A DNA stretch of 7,459 nucleotides from Propionibacteriaceae bacterium (GTDB taxonomy: Bacteria > Actinomycetota > Actinomycetes > Propionibacteriales > Propionibacteriaceae). Below, one piece after another: positions 1 through 6,554 of the stretch. Below the pieces are notes generated by a model. That model was not told where the DNA came from and did no database searches. It saw only the letters and a program-made list of their open reading frames with translations. The position numbers and the translations under genes were made by a program. The stretch is taken from assembly GCA_025923975.1 (NCBI GenBank), contig JAICEV010000168.1, positions 1 to 7,459 on the forward strand, given 5' to 3'. Position 1 is the first letter of the stretch; the number at the start of each line of letters is the position of its first letter.

Positions 1-327
1 CCACCAGCCGAAGTGCTGACGCGCAGGCGGCAGTGTGAACTTCACCCCCCGCGCGCTCAGCTCGGCATGGGTGCTCTCGATGTCGTCGCAATCGAAAAAC
101 AGATCCGAGTGTGGCAGGCGATCCGGAACCGTACGACGTGGTTCATCGGGCTGTCGCGGACTGAGGACCAACAACAGGTCCTGATCAGGCGGGCTGACCT
201 CGATCCATCTTTCGTTGCCGTACGCGTCGTCGCGGACCAGGTCGAAACCCATACCGGTGGTCCAGAAGTCCAGTGCTGCCTGCTGGTCGGCTACCGGAAC
301 GATGACTTTGGCTACTCGGGTGATCAC
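1..327 (-). CDS. VOC (glyoxalase/bleomycin-resistance fold) protein, 3' end cut by window edge
   Basis: Reading the minus strand from a GTG at 327-325 gives 109 residues with no stop before the window edge. The start is chosen because a GGGAGGGG ribosome binding site lies just upstream. The protein opens with MITRVAKVIVPVADQQAALDFW, the usual first beta-strand and helix of a VOC half-domain. It continues with a WIEVSPPDQDLLLVL strand and a second-half LFFDCDDIESTHAEL segment, and ends at the edge in FGWW. In this family that motif is normally followed by a short acidic and glycine-containing finish, so perhaps 15-25 residues are missing (family knowledge). VOC proteins bind metal ions or small molecules and act as lyases, dioxygenases or drug-binding resistance proteins; the substrate here cannot be told. 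It is transcribed divergently from the padR-like gene and shares its 83-bp control region, so PadR control is likely (inference). Confidence 0.88.
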   Translation of the reverse strand, partial: MITRVAKVIVPVADQQAALDFWTTGMGFDLVRDDAYGNERWIEVSPPDQDLLLVLSPRQPDEPRRTVPDRLPHSDLFFDCDDIESTHAELSARGVKFTLPPARQHFGWW

Positions 328-363
328 AGCGCTACCCCTCCCGACTTCCGTATGCTCGAATCA

Positions 364-386
364 GATATATCCAAACTGGTCATATC
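364..386. promoter_or_regulatory. candidate PadR operator (interrupted palindrome)
   Basis: This 23-bp element is symmetric about position 375. GATAT at 364-368 pairs with ATATC at 382-386, and CCA at 371-373 pairs with TGG at 377-379. Eight of the eleven half-site positions therefore match. It lies between the divergent VOC and padR-like genes and covers the expected -35 area of the padR promoter. PadR-family dimers commonly bind AT-rich palindromes in their own promoters (family knowledge). Autoregulation and control of the divergent VOC gene are inferred. The same stretch contributes two of three loosely spaced TATCC repeats (368, 383, 399). Confidence 0.5.
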
Positions 387-411
387 CGCTACGGACTGTA
401 TCCTACCGATG
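376..411 (+). promoter_or_regulatory. putative promoter of the padR-like gene, leaderless transcript
   Basis: TATCCT at 399-404 fits the actinobacterial -10 pattern TAnnnT and ends six bases before the GTG start at 411, so transcription would begin at or next to the start codon. No Shine-Dalgarno sequence precedes the GTG (the bases before it are CTACCGAT). Leaderless genes are common in actinomycetes (established knowledge). The -35 position, 376-381 at a 17-bp spacing, is a poor match (CTGGTC) and lies inside the candidate operator. Confidence 0.4.
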
Positions 412-770
412 TGAGTTCGGCAAGTGGTGTCCCGGCATTGACCACAGCCGGCTTCCAGGTGTTGCTCGCGCTGGCCTCCGGTCACGGCCACGGGTACGCC
501 GTAATGGGGTTCGTTGATCAACTCACAGACGGTCAAGTTCGGTTGGGCCCGGGCACGCTGTACCGGACGCTGGCCCGACTGGTCGCGGACGAGCTGGTCA
601 GTGAGTCGGGGGTCAGTGACCCCAGCGCCCCGCATGACGCCCGTCGTCGCTACTACCAACTCACCCCACTTGGCGCACAAGCGGTCCGTGAGGAGGCCGA
701 GCTGCTGGCGCGACTTGTGGAGGCTGCCCGCACCGCGGGACTTCTCGATGGGGAACGGAGGACAACATGA
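411..770 (+). CDS. PadR-family transcriptional regulator (short subfamily)
   Basis: The product has 119 residues and is a winged-helix DNA-binding repressor of the short PadR type. Recognisable landmarks are FQVLLALASGHGHGYAVM (residues 15-32, first helices), the nearly invariant VRLGPGTLYRTLARL (43-57, recognition helix) and RRRYYQLTPLG (78-88, wing). A single C-terminal dimerisation helix follows (about 90-112), and the long PadR C-terminal domain is absent. The GTG at 411 is chosen because a TAnnnT box lies six bases upstream and homology starts soon after; an out-of-frame ATG overlaps it. The stop overlaps the next start as ATGA, implying translational coupling to the VOC gene. PadR proteins usually respond to phenolics, drugs or cell stress; the ligand here is unknown. 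It probably represses its own operon and the divergent VOC gene through the 364-386 palindrome (inference). Confidence 0.93.
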   Translation: MSSASGVPALTTAGFQVLLALASGHGHGYAVMGFVDQLTDGQVRLGPGTLYRTLARLVADELVSESGVSDPSAPHDARRRYYQLTPLGAQAVREEAELLARLVEAARTAGLLDGERRTT

Positions 771-1234
771 CCCGGCAGCGACCGCTCGGTCTGGGCACCC
801 ACATCTTCGTGACCGACGCCGACGCCGCAGTGGCGTTCTACAGCGAAGCATTTGGGGCCGCCGAGCTCATTCGGCACCGCCTGCCCGACGGCCGAGTGCT
901 CTTCGTCGAACTTGCGGTCGGCCCCGACAAGCTGCTGCTGAGCGAAGAGATCAAGGAGCTGAACGCTATCGCCCCTTCCACGCTGGGTGGCTCACCGGTC
1001 TTGTTGCTGCTCGAGCTCGAGGATGTCGACAGTGCCTTCGCGCACGCCGTAGAAATGGGGGCGACTGTGGAGATGCCTGTCGCCGAAATGTTCTGGGGCG
1101 AGCGTTACGGCATCGTTCGCGATCCCTTCGGGCACCACTGGTCGCTGTGTACCCGCCGGGAGCTGCTGGCGCCCGACGAGGTCGCTGACCGGGTGCCTCC
1201 CGGGCCGACCGATGGGACCTGGACCGCTCGCTAG
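767..1234 (+). CDS. VOC family protein (PhnB/glyoxalase-like)
   Basis: The product has 155 residues and forms one complete VOC unit. The first half has HIFVTDADAAVAFYSEAFGA (about residues 12-31), and the next strand ends in LLLSEE. The second half has a VLLLLELEDVDSAFAHAVEMGA segment, here spanning the usual second strand and helix. The WGERYGIVRDPFGHHWSL block near residues 108-127 is typical of PhnB-like proteins. The ATG at 767 has a GGAGG-type ribosome binding site just upstream (about 756-762) and overlaps the padR stop by four bases, so the two genes are co-translated. Members include glyoxalase-like enzymes, dioxygenases and drug-binding proteins; the substrate is not readable here. 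Coupling to PadR suggests the regulator's ligand, or something related to it, is the target (inference). The FAD oxidoreductase starts 15 bp downstream. Confidence 0.92.
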   Translation: MTRQRPLGLGTHIFVTDADAAVAFYSEAFGAAELIRHRLPDGRVLFVELAVGPDKLLLSEEIKELNAIAPSTLGGSPVLLLLELEDVDSAFAHAVEMGATVEMPVAEMFWGERYGIVRDPFGHHWSLCTRRELLAPDEVADRVPPGPTDGTWTAR

Positions 1235-1249
1235 GGCGGCCCCAGTGCG

Positions 1250-2708
1250 ATGAGGAGGTCCCTACCCTGGCAGCAGCTCAGCCGAAGCATCACCAGACCG
1301 CTGCTGCTAGGCGGAGAAGAGCAGTTCGACAGGCTGCGAAGGCCGGCGACGAACCGGTCCCAGACCGTTCGGCCGCAGGCAATCGCGCGCTGTGCAAGCC
1401 CCACTGACGTTGTGCAGGTGATCAACTTCTGCCGCCGGTACGGGCTGGAGATCGCGGTTCGGGGGCTGGCCATTCTTTCGCCGGCCACTCGAGCACAACA
1501 GGGCTGATGATCGAAACCGGGCTGATGTGCGCGGTCGCAGTCGAGGGCGACTTCGCCACCATCGGAGCGGGCGCCCGGCTGGCCGGGATCTACCGGGCGC
1601 TGCATGATCACCAAGCCGCCATCGCCGCCGGCTGTGGACCAACCGTCGGCATCGCTGGTCTCGCTCTAGGCGGCGGACTGGGAGTGCTGGGCCGGAGTTA
1701 TGGCCTCACTTGCGACCGCATGACCGCCGCGCAGGTCGTCCTTGCTGACGGCTCTCTGATCACCTGCGACGACACCTCAGACAGTGATATCTATTGGGCG
1801 CTGCGCGGTGCCGGAGCCGGGAACTTCGGAGTGGCGACCGCCCTGACTTTTCGCACTATCCCTGAACCCGGAGCCTTTGGATTTCATTTCAGCTGGCCGC
1901 CGCGCAGCATCCCCGAAGCGATGAACGCATGGATGGATTGGGCGCCGAGCGCGCCCCACGCCATGGCGGCCAGCCTTGTGGTACGGGCACCCGCCGACCC
2001 TTCGGTCTCTCCGCAAGTGCATCTGATCGGGTCAGTTCTCGCGGACGACGCTGCCGCCACCGACGGTCTCGGCCACTTCGAACGGCTAGTTGGCGCACCG
2101 GTTCACATCGACTGCTTCCCGCGACGCCGATCAGCGAGGTGAAGGCGCAGCTCGCGGCGTTTGGGGCTGAAATCGGTGCCGGCTCGGCAACTGCGGTGGA
2201 CCATAGCGCGTCGGAGTTCCAGCACCAGCGCCTTCCGACCGCTGTCACCGCGGCCCTCGCTCTGGCGCTGAATGCCGATCGGATCCGGGGCCAGGCTCGT
2301 GAGTTGGCCTTTACGCCCCTGGGCGGGACTTACAACCGGGTGTCTGCCGATGCGACAGCCTTCGTGCACCCCGATGATGAGTTCTTACTGGAATACACAG
2401 TCACTTCGGATTCGGCCCAACCGGCCGCCAGCCCAGGCGCAGCAACCGAATGGCTTGGCCAGATCCGCGAACTCCTCAATGGATACGGCACTGGCCGCGC
2501 GTACCAGAACTTCGCCGACCCGGAGCTGACCGACCCGCTACGCGCCTATTACGGGCAGAACCTGTCGAGGCTGGGTGAGGTCAAGTGGCACTACGACCCC
2601 GACAACTTCTTTCATCACGGGCAGTCAATCCCTCCAACTCCCGACGCGATGGAGTCAAAGGAAGTGATCAGCAATGACGGGGGATCTGATGACCGAAATG
2701 ACGGCTGA
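1250..2708 (+). pseudogene. FAD-binding oxidoreductase, BBE (berberine bridge enzyme-like) type, interrupted by two frame changes
   Basis: Three overlapping reading frames together make one complete protein of about 486 residues. Part 1 (1250-1465) carries the start of the PCMH-type FAD domain (SPTDVVQVINFCRRYGLEIAVRG). Part 2 (1468-2118) carries GHSFAGHSSTTGL with the histidine that normally bonds covalently to FAD, then GCGPTVGIAGLALGGG, whose cysteine may be the second FAD bond, and GAGAGNFGVAT. Part 3 (2121-2708) carries the substrate domain and the BBE motif YYGQNLSRLGEVKWHYDPDNFF ending in QSIPP. Adding one G to the G5 run at 1461-1465 and one C to the CCC at 2118-2120 restores continuity, and no other stops appear. 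Such enzymes oxidise sugars, alcohols, alkaloids or antibiotic intermediates using O2. The ATG lacks a good ribosome binding site and probably relies on coupling to the VOC gene 15 bp upstream. A 23-residue tail after SIPP is unusual. It is annotated as a pseudogene as written; a sequencing error is an equally good reading. Confidence 0.85.
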
Positions 2709-2761
2709 GGTGAGGCGCCTGCTGGATCGCTCGAACTATGCGCACCTGGCTGATCGGGAGC

Positions 2762-2781
2762 GACGTTCCCGCGGGAACGTC
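2762..2781. repeat. perfect 20-bp palindrome
   Basis: GACGTTCCCGCGGGAACGTC reads identically on both strands over all 20 bases. As RNA it could form an 8-bp stem with a CGCG loop. No T-run follows it on either strand, so it is not a standard terminator. It lies 117 bp before the lactonase start and just after the point where the PPOX-like coding similarity is lost. It may be an operator for the lactonase gene, an attenuator or processing hairpin, or a scar at a deletion point; the sequence does not decide. The rest of 2782-2898 shows only the adjacent direct repeat and the lactonase ribosome binding site; I see no clear promoter. Confidence 0.6.
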
Positions 2782-2798
2782 CTCAGCCGAACGTCCTC
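2776..2798. repeat. short direct repeat AACGTCCTC, two copies 14 bp apart
   Basis: AACGTCCTC occurs at 2776-2784 and again at 2790-2798. The first copy overlaps the right arm of the 2762-2781 palindrome. GCCGA at 2786-2790 and TCGGC at 2797-2801 can also pair around the second copy. These nested small repeats show that the 40 bp after the PPOX break are structured. They could be a protein-binding cluster or the product of local duplication and deletion. Confidence 0.35.
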
Positions 2799-2898
2799 GG
2801 CGACTGCGAGGATGGGCGTTGGCGGCACACACAGACAGGCGGAGCGCCCTGCCGCAATCCACCTGCTACGCCTGAAATCGTGACGAGGAGATCGATTT

Positions 2899-3771
2899 AT
2901 GTCCGAACCGCGTGTCCTGGCTACCGACCTAGTGATCGGGGAGTCTGCCCGCTGGCACGACGGCCGCTTGTGGTTGTCGAATTGGGGCGCAGCGGAAGTT
3001 CTCACCTTCGACGAAGAAGGGCGTCGCGAGGTCGCCACGCAGGTGCCGACAACCATCCCGTTCTCCATCGATTGGCTGCCCAATGGTCAGCTGCTGGTCG
3101 TGGCGGGCCCGGAGCAGCGGCTGCTGCGGCAGGAGCCAGACGGATCGTTGGTTGATCATGCCGATCTGAGCGGCCTGCCGGGCGGGCTGAACGAGATCGT
3201 GGTCGACGGCCGCGGCACCATTTGGGTGAACGGCGGCTCCGACTTCTACCCTGACGAGGGCCTCGCGCCCGGCTTCATCGCAGCAATCAGCCCGACTGGC
3301 GTCGTGCGTCAGGTCGCCGACGGAATCGCCTTCCCGAACGGGATGGCGGTAACCGAAGACAACTCGACCTTGATCATCGCAGAGTCCTTCGCGGGCAAAC
3401 TCACCGCGTTCGAGATCACCGACAGCGGCGACCTCAGTGGCCGAAGGACTTTCGCCGACGTGCTGGCCGACGGGATTTGCATGGATGCCGAAGGCGCGGT
3501 CTGGACGCCCAGTTGGGCTGAGAACGAATCCTGCTGCGTGCGGGTGGCGGACGGCGGCGAGGTGCTCGATCGGATTCCGCTCGATCAATCCGGCTTCGCC
3601 TGCGCCCTCGGCGGTGCGGACGGCCGGACGCTTTTCATGCTGACCGCCGACTGGCACATGGACGAGGACTTCATGGACAACTTGAACCGGCTCACCACCG
3701 GCCCACGTACCGGTCAGGTGCTGACCACAACTGTCTCGGTGCCTGCCGCCGGTTACCCCAACCATCGCTGA
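2899..3771 (+). CDS. SMP-30/gluconolactonase/LRE family protein (predicted lactonase)
   Basis: The product has 290 residues, normal for this six-bladed beta-propeller family (regucalcin, gluconolactonase, drug lactonases). Enzymes of the group bind a divalent metal in the central channel and hydrolyse lactones or related esters. Residues corresponding to the metal ligands are present: Glu15 in GESARW, Asn147 in FPNGMA and Asp191 in ADGICMD. Asn98 in GLNEI matches the substrate-side asparagine of human regucalcin. I aligned these by motif only. There is no signal peptide, so it should be cytoplasmic. The ATG at 2899 follows a GAGGAG ribosome binding site (2885-2890) at eight bases. It lies on the same strand as the FAD oxidoreductase, 190 bp downstream. 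An oxidase making a lactone and a lactonase opening it is a plausible pair (inference). The natural substrate is unknown, and the gene looks intact. Confidence 0.93.
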   Translation: MSEPRVLATDLVIGESARWHDGRLWLSNWGAAEVLTFDEEGRREVATQVPTTIPFSIDWLPNGQLLVVAGPEQRLLRQEPDGSLVDHADLSGLPGGLNEIVVDGRGTIWVNGGSDFYPDEGLAPGFIAAISPTGVVRQVADGIAFPNGMAVTEDNSTLIIAESFAGKLTAFEITDSGDLSGRRTFADVLADGICMDAEGAVWTPSWAENESCCVRVADGGEVLDRIPLDQSGFACALGGADGRTLFMLTADWHMDEDFMDNLNRLTTGPRTGQVLTTTVSVPAAGYPNHR

Positions 3772-3780
3772 CAGCGGCAG
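3743..3780. terminator. possible terminator hairpin between convergent genes (weak)
   Basis: CTGCCGC at 3743-3749 is complementary to GCGGCAG at 3774-3780. Within the loop, GGTT at 3751-3754 can pair with AACC at 3760-3763. The structure spans the lactonase stop codon in an 18-bp gap between convergent genes, where a terminator is expected. There is no T-run and the loop is long, so this is only a candidate. Confidence 0.25.
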
Positions 3781-3789
3781 AGAGAGAGC

Positions 3790-4533
3790 CTAGGGCCGGC
3801 AAGCCCAGATCAGGCAGCCTCGCTTCGTGACACTCAAGGGAGTGTTCCATCGAGCGGCCTGCAAGGATGCATCCTCAGTGCACAGTCCCCGGCCGCGGAG
3901 GAACAGCGCCACTGCGGCTTCGTCAGGAAGGCGCACCGCGGGAGTGTCCCACTTGATCACCTCGGTGATCTTGAAATGTTCAGAAATGATCTCTGGCGCA
4001 GTTTCAGCGTCGAAGCTGAACGGTTCTCCCGAACCTGGTAGGACGCTGGCAAATTCGGGGTCGTTGTAGCGGCTCGACGTGCAGGCTACGAAGATCCCCT
4101 CCGGACGCAGCACCCGCGATGCCTCGGCCAGCGCTAGGCCAGGGTTGTCGAGGTAATACAGCATCCACAAGGCGGCTACTGCTGCGAAGCACTCGGCCCG
4201 GAACGGCAACCTCGTGGCGTCGGCTTGCACCGCAGGTCGTGGCGCGCCGCGTACGTAGTCAGCACGATCAACAACGATGGCGTCACGGCCCTGCCTGGCC
4301 AGCGACTTTGCCAGTGTGCCGTTGCCTCCACCAAGATCAAGGATTGGGCCAGCAGTGAACTTGGCAAGCCGCTCGGCCACCCGATCATGCACGTCGCCGA
4401 TCATGGAGAAGTCCTGCGTCGCGAGCTGGTTGGCGGCGAATCGCTCCGGATCGTGATCGAAGTCGGCGGCCAGCGCCTTGCCTTCAGACCGGGCTTGGCG
4501 TTCAGGGTTCGCCGGCTCACGCGACTGGTCCAT
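3790..4533 (-). CDS. class I SAM-dependent methyltransferase
   Basis: The product has 247 residues. The Rossmann-fold methyltransferase core is clear. Motif I is ILDLGGGNG (64-72), which binds S-adenosylmethionine. The acidic end of strand 2 is VVDRAD (Asp89), motif II/III is QADATRLPF (103-111), and the post-motif is VLRPEGIFVA (141-150). The carboxyl end TPLSVTKRGCLIWACRP recalls uncharacterised actinobacterial methyltransferases of this size (from memory). The acceptor substrate is unknown. The ATG at 4533 is preferred over an in-frame start seven codons upstream because a GAGGAGGGG ribosome binding site sits five to six bases before it. The first ~25 residues are polar and probably flexible. 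The gene is convergent with the lactonase gene (stops 18 bp apart) and divergent from the ATPase gene, sharing the 4534-4609 control region and its palindrome. Confidence 0.92.
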   Translation of the reverse strand: MDQSREPANPERQARSEGKALAADFDHDPERFAANQLATQDFSMIGDVHDRVAERLAKFTAGPILDLGGGNGTLAKSLARQGRDAIVVDRADYVRGAPRPAVQADATRLPFRAECFAAVAALWMLYYLDNPGLALAEASRVLRPEGIFVACTSSRYNDPEFASVLPGSGEPFSFDAETAPEIISEHFKITEVIKWDTPAVRLPDEAAVALFLRGRGLCTEDASLQAARWNTPLSVTKRGCLIWACRP

Positions 4534-4556
4534 CTCACCCCTCCTCACGCGCACTC

Positions 4557-4580
4557 AACGTGTACAGTATTGTTCAAGTT
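4557..4580. promoter_or_regulatory. candidate operator: 24-bp imperfect palindrome in divergent promoter
   Basis: The left half has the pattern AACnTGnACAnT (4557-4568) and the right half is its complement (4569-4580). Nine of twelve base pairs match, about a centre between 4568 and 4569. It lies in the 76-bp gap between the divergent methyltransferase and ATPase genes. The form and size fit a TetR-, MarR- or GntR-type dimer site. TTGTTC at 4570-4575 and TGTAGA at 4591-4596 (15-bp spacing) could be poor -35 and -10 boxes for the plus-strand gene. No regulator gene is adjacent, so the partner is unknown. Confidence 0.4.
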
Positions 4581-4609
4581 AGCACCATCTTGTAGAAGGG
4601 CTGCGGTCG

Positions 4610-6502
4610 ATGACATCGCGTGCAGCTGAGAATCTCGGCAAGCGCCTAGAACGGGAGCGGGTACGCCGCTTCGTTGGTCGATCCAGCGAACGCGAACTGT
4701 TCGCTGCTTGGCTCGAGGCATCCTCAAACCGTGATGCATCCAGCGGCCAAGAGCCCTTCAACGTGCTTTGGGTGTACGGGCCTGGCGGCATAGGCAAATC
4801 CACCCTGCTGCGAGCTTTCGCCGAAACCGCCGGGAACGCAGGTTACCTGCTCGCCCAGGTTGATGGCGGTCGTGTCATGCCCACCCCGGACGGCATTAGG
4901 TCAGCTGTCTGGGAGTCGCTCACCTCTGGCATCGACGCTCGAACCGGACCGGCTCCTGGATCCATGCCTGCGAAGCCGAGCGTGATCATGTTGGATGCGG
5001 CCGAGCGGCTGCAGCCGGTGGAGGGTTGGCTGCGAGAGGATTTCCTTCCGGCGCTACCCGCTGAGACGCGGGTGATCATCGCCAGCCGCCGGGCTCCCGA
5101 TGCCACCTGGCGGTCCGATCCCGGCTGGCGTGACTTGTTGCGGGTGGTGGCGCTTCGAAACCTCTCGCCAGACCAGACTCGGGCCCTGCTGCAAGTCGAG
5201 GGAGTCTCGATCGATCTGCTTGATCAGGTGATGGCCTTGACTCATGGGCATCCCCTAGCCGTGTCCCTACTGATCGATGCCGTACGTCGCTCGGGCCGGG
5301 GCACCGACGTACCACAAACCCTGCAGGATTTACCTGACGTAGTTACGGCTCTGCTCAACCAGATGGTCGAGCATGCGCCGACTATTCGACATCGTGCCGC
5401 GCTGCAAGTCGCTGCCCACGCGTCGGCCACCACCGAGCCGCTGCTCCGCGCCGCCCTCCCGGCAGACGCCGAGGAAGCCTCGGAGCTGTGGGAATGGTTG
5501 CGTGATCTCACGATCATGGAAGAAGCCCAAGCCGGGATTTTCCGCACGAGGTGGCCCGTGACGTCTTGGAAGCCGACCTACGCCGGCGCGATCCCGATAC
5601 CTACGCCGAATCCATCGTCGGTTGCGCGGATATCTCATCGACCAGGTAAAGGCGTCGGCAGGGAATCCTGACGCGCTGCAGCATGCGGTGGCCGACCTCC
5701 TCTTCCTGATCAGGGACCATCCGGTCGCCGGCGCTTACTGGGATACGCCCAGCTGCATCATCCGCCACGGCCGGGGGAGCTCGTGCTGGGCTGGCGGTTC
5801 GTCGTCGATCGGGATCCGGACGAGCGCCATCCTCGCCTCGCCGGAACGATGTTTGGTGCCTGGCACGTGATCGACATCTTGCTGCGAGGGCCGACCGCTT
5901 GGGAGTTCGATGCTTGCTATATCGACCTCGAATACTGGGAGCGGTTCTTCAACCACTTTGACTTCATCCATGTTCCAGAGGCCGACTATCAGGTTGACGG
6001 CAAGCGGTATGTGGCTTTCGCCCACGACTGGCGCCGCGTGGGCGTAGCGGACTGGTTGGAGCTCACCGCGGCTCGAGAGCTTGGCGAACAGGTGACTGGC
6101 TCAGCGCCTGAGCCCGCCGCCATGCTCTCCCACGAGGAGCTCGCGGCGTCGGTGAAGGAGGCGCTCCGCTCCTTCCACCAACCTCAGTCGCTGCTCAACA
6201 ACCCACTTGTGGCCTCCAGCATCGTGCAGCGCACGCTGCGGGAGCATCCCGATGATCGTCCCGATCAAATACTGCGCGGGCTCATTCTTGATGCCGCCCA
6301 GGTCGTCAGGTCTGACCCGCGGGCAGAAACTCAATACCGCGTGCTGGATCGCACATATCTGCGCCCAGCGCCGAGCCAGGAGAAGGCAGCCGAACTGCTG
6401 GATCTGCCGTTCAGTACCTACCGCCGCTATCGGGACCGCGGGATCGAGGCGATCACAGACTGGCTCTGGGAGCACGACCTCGAGAGCACGTCAAGCGGTT
6501 AG
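4610..6502 (+). pseudogene. large STAND/AAA-type ATP-binding protein, interrupted by three frame changes
   Basis: The reconstructed protein has about 631 residues. The N-terminal ATPase is intact: RFVGRSSERELF (20-31), Walker A GPGGIGKST (57-65), Walker B VIMLDAAE (125-132), a sensor-like IIASRR near 156-161, and THGHPLAVSL (211-220), the proline-containing motif of STAND NTPases. A helical region follows. Then the frame changes at CC 5542-5543 (restoring PHEVARDVLEADLRRRDP), at AA 5609-5610 (restoring IHRRLRGYLID) and at GGG 5740-5742 (joining GAYW to GYAQLHHPPRPGEL). The C-terminal frame (5744-6502) ends in AAELLDLPFSTYRRY, a helix-turn-helix-like block. Each break is mended by one added base. 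From memory, relatives carry roughly 100 more residues, including an acetyltransferase-like part, near the third break, so a larger deletion is also possible. The ATG at 4610 has GAAGGG nine bases upstream. Function is unknown; STAND proteins are signalling or defence switches. It is divergent from the methyltransferase gene. Confidence 0.8.
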
Positions 6503-6554
6503 TTCGCCGCTGGTCGGGACGCGTGTCACGCCCGCACCCGGCGTCGGCGGCGCC

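Larger units (their letters stand above)
2689..2883 (+). pseudogene. truncated PPOX-type (pyridoxamine-phosphate oxidase/F420-dependent) enzyme remnant
   Basis: From the ATG at 2689, preceded by GGGGGA at 2679-2684, the frame reads MTEMTAEVRRLLDRSNYAHLA. This resembles the opening helix and first strand of small PPOX/F420-dependent proteins, where the next residues are normally a threonine and a PDGxP turn. Instead the similarity stops at about 2751, and the frame continues with arginine- and serine-rich sequence to a TGA at 2881-2883. I see no PPOX continuation in the other forward frames. The full family is about 130-150 residues, against 64 here. The start overlaps the end of the FAD oxidoreductase by 20 bp, as expected for an operon gene. 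The break is ten bases before a perfect 20-bp palindrome. The match rests on only about 20 residues, so the family call is tentative, and a short unrelated ORF is possible. Confidence 0.4.

Noticed and set aside
324..851. 175-residue minus-strand open frame across the padR-like gene
   Set aside because: It is antisense to a convincing PadR protein and its sequence is arginine-rich and low in motif content, as expected of a shadow frame.
514..1188. 224-residue plus-strand open frame overlapping padR and VOC
   Set aside because: It is an arginine- and alanine-rich out-of-frame reading of two well-supported genes.
1461..1466. Programmed ribosomal frameshifting to express the FAD oxidoreductase
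   Set aside because: GGGGGCT is not a standard slippery heptamer, no strong stimulatory structure is evident, and a second unrelated frame change follows at 2118-2120.
2762..2781. Palindrome as an SOS (LexA) box
   Set aside because: Actinobacterial SOS boxes have GAAC-N4-GTTC order. Here the arms are GTTC then GAAC with a six-base centre, so the orientation and spacing are wrong.
2929..3765. Long 278-residue open frame on the minus strand opposite the lactonase gene
   Set aside because: It mirrors the lactonase frame in high-GC DNA, shows no recognisable motif, and the plus strand carries clear metal-ligand motifs.
6503..6554. Terminator between the convergent ATPase and small-protein genes
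   Set aside because: Only GC-rich short complements with long loops (for example 6505-6510 with 6547-6552) and no T-run were found.
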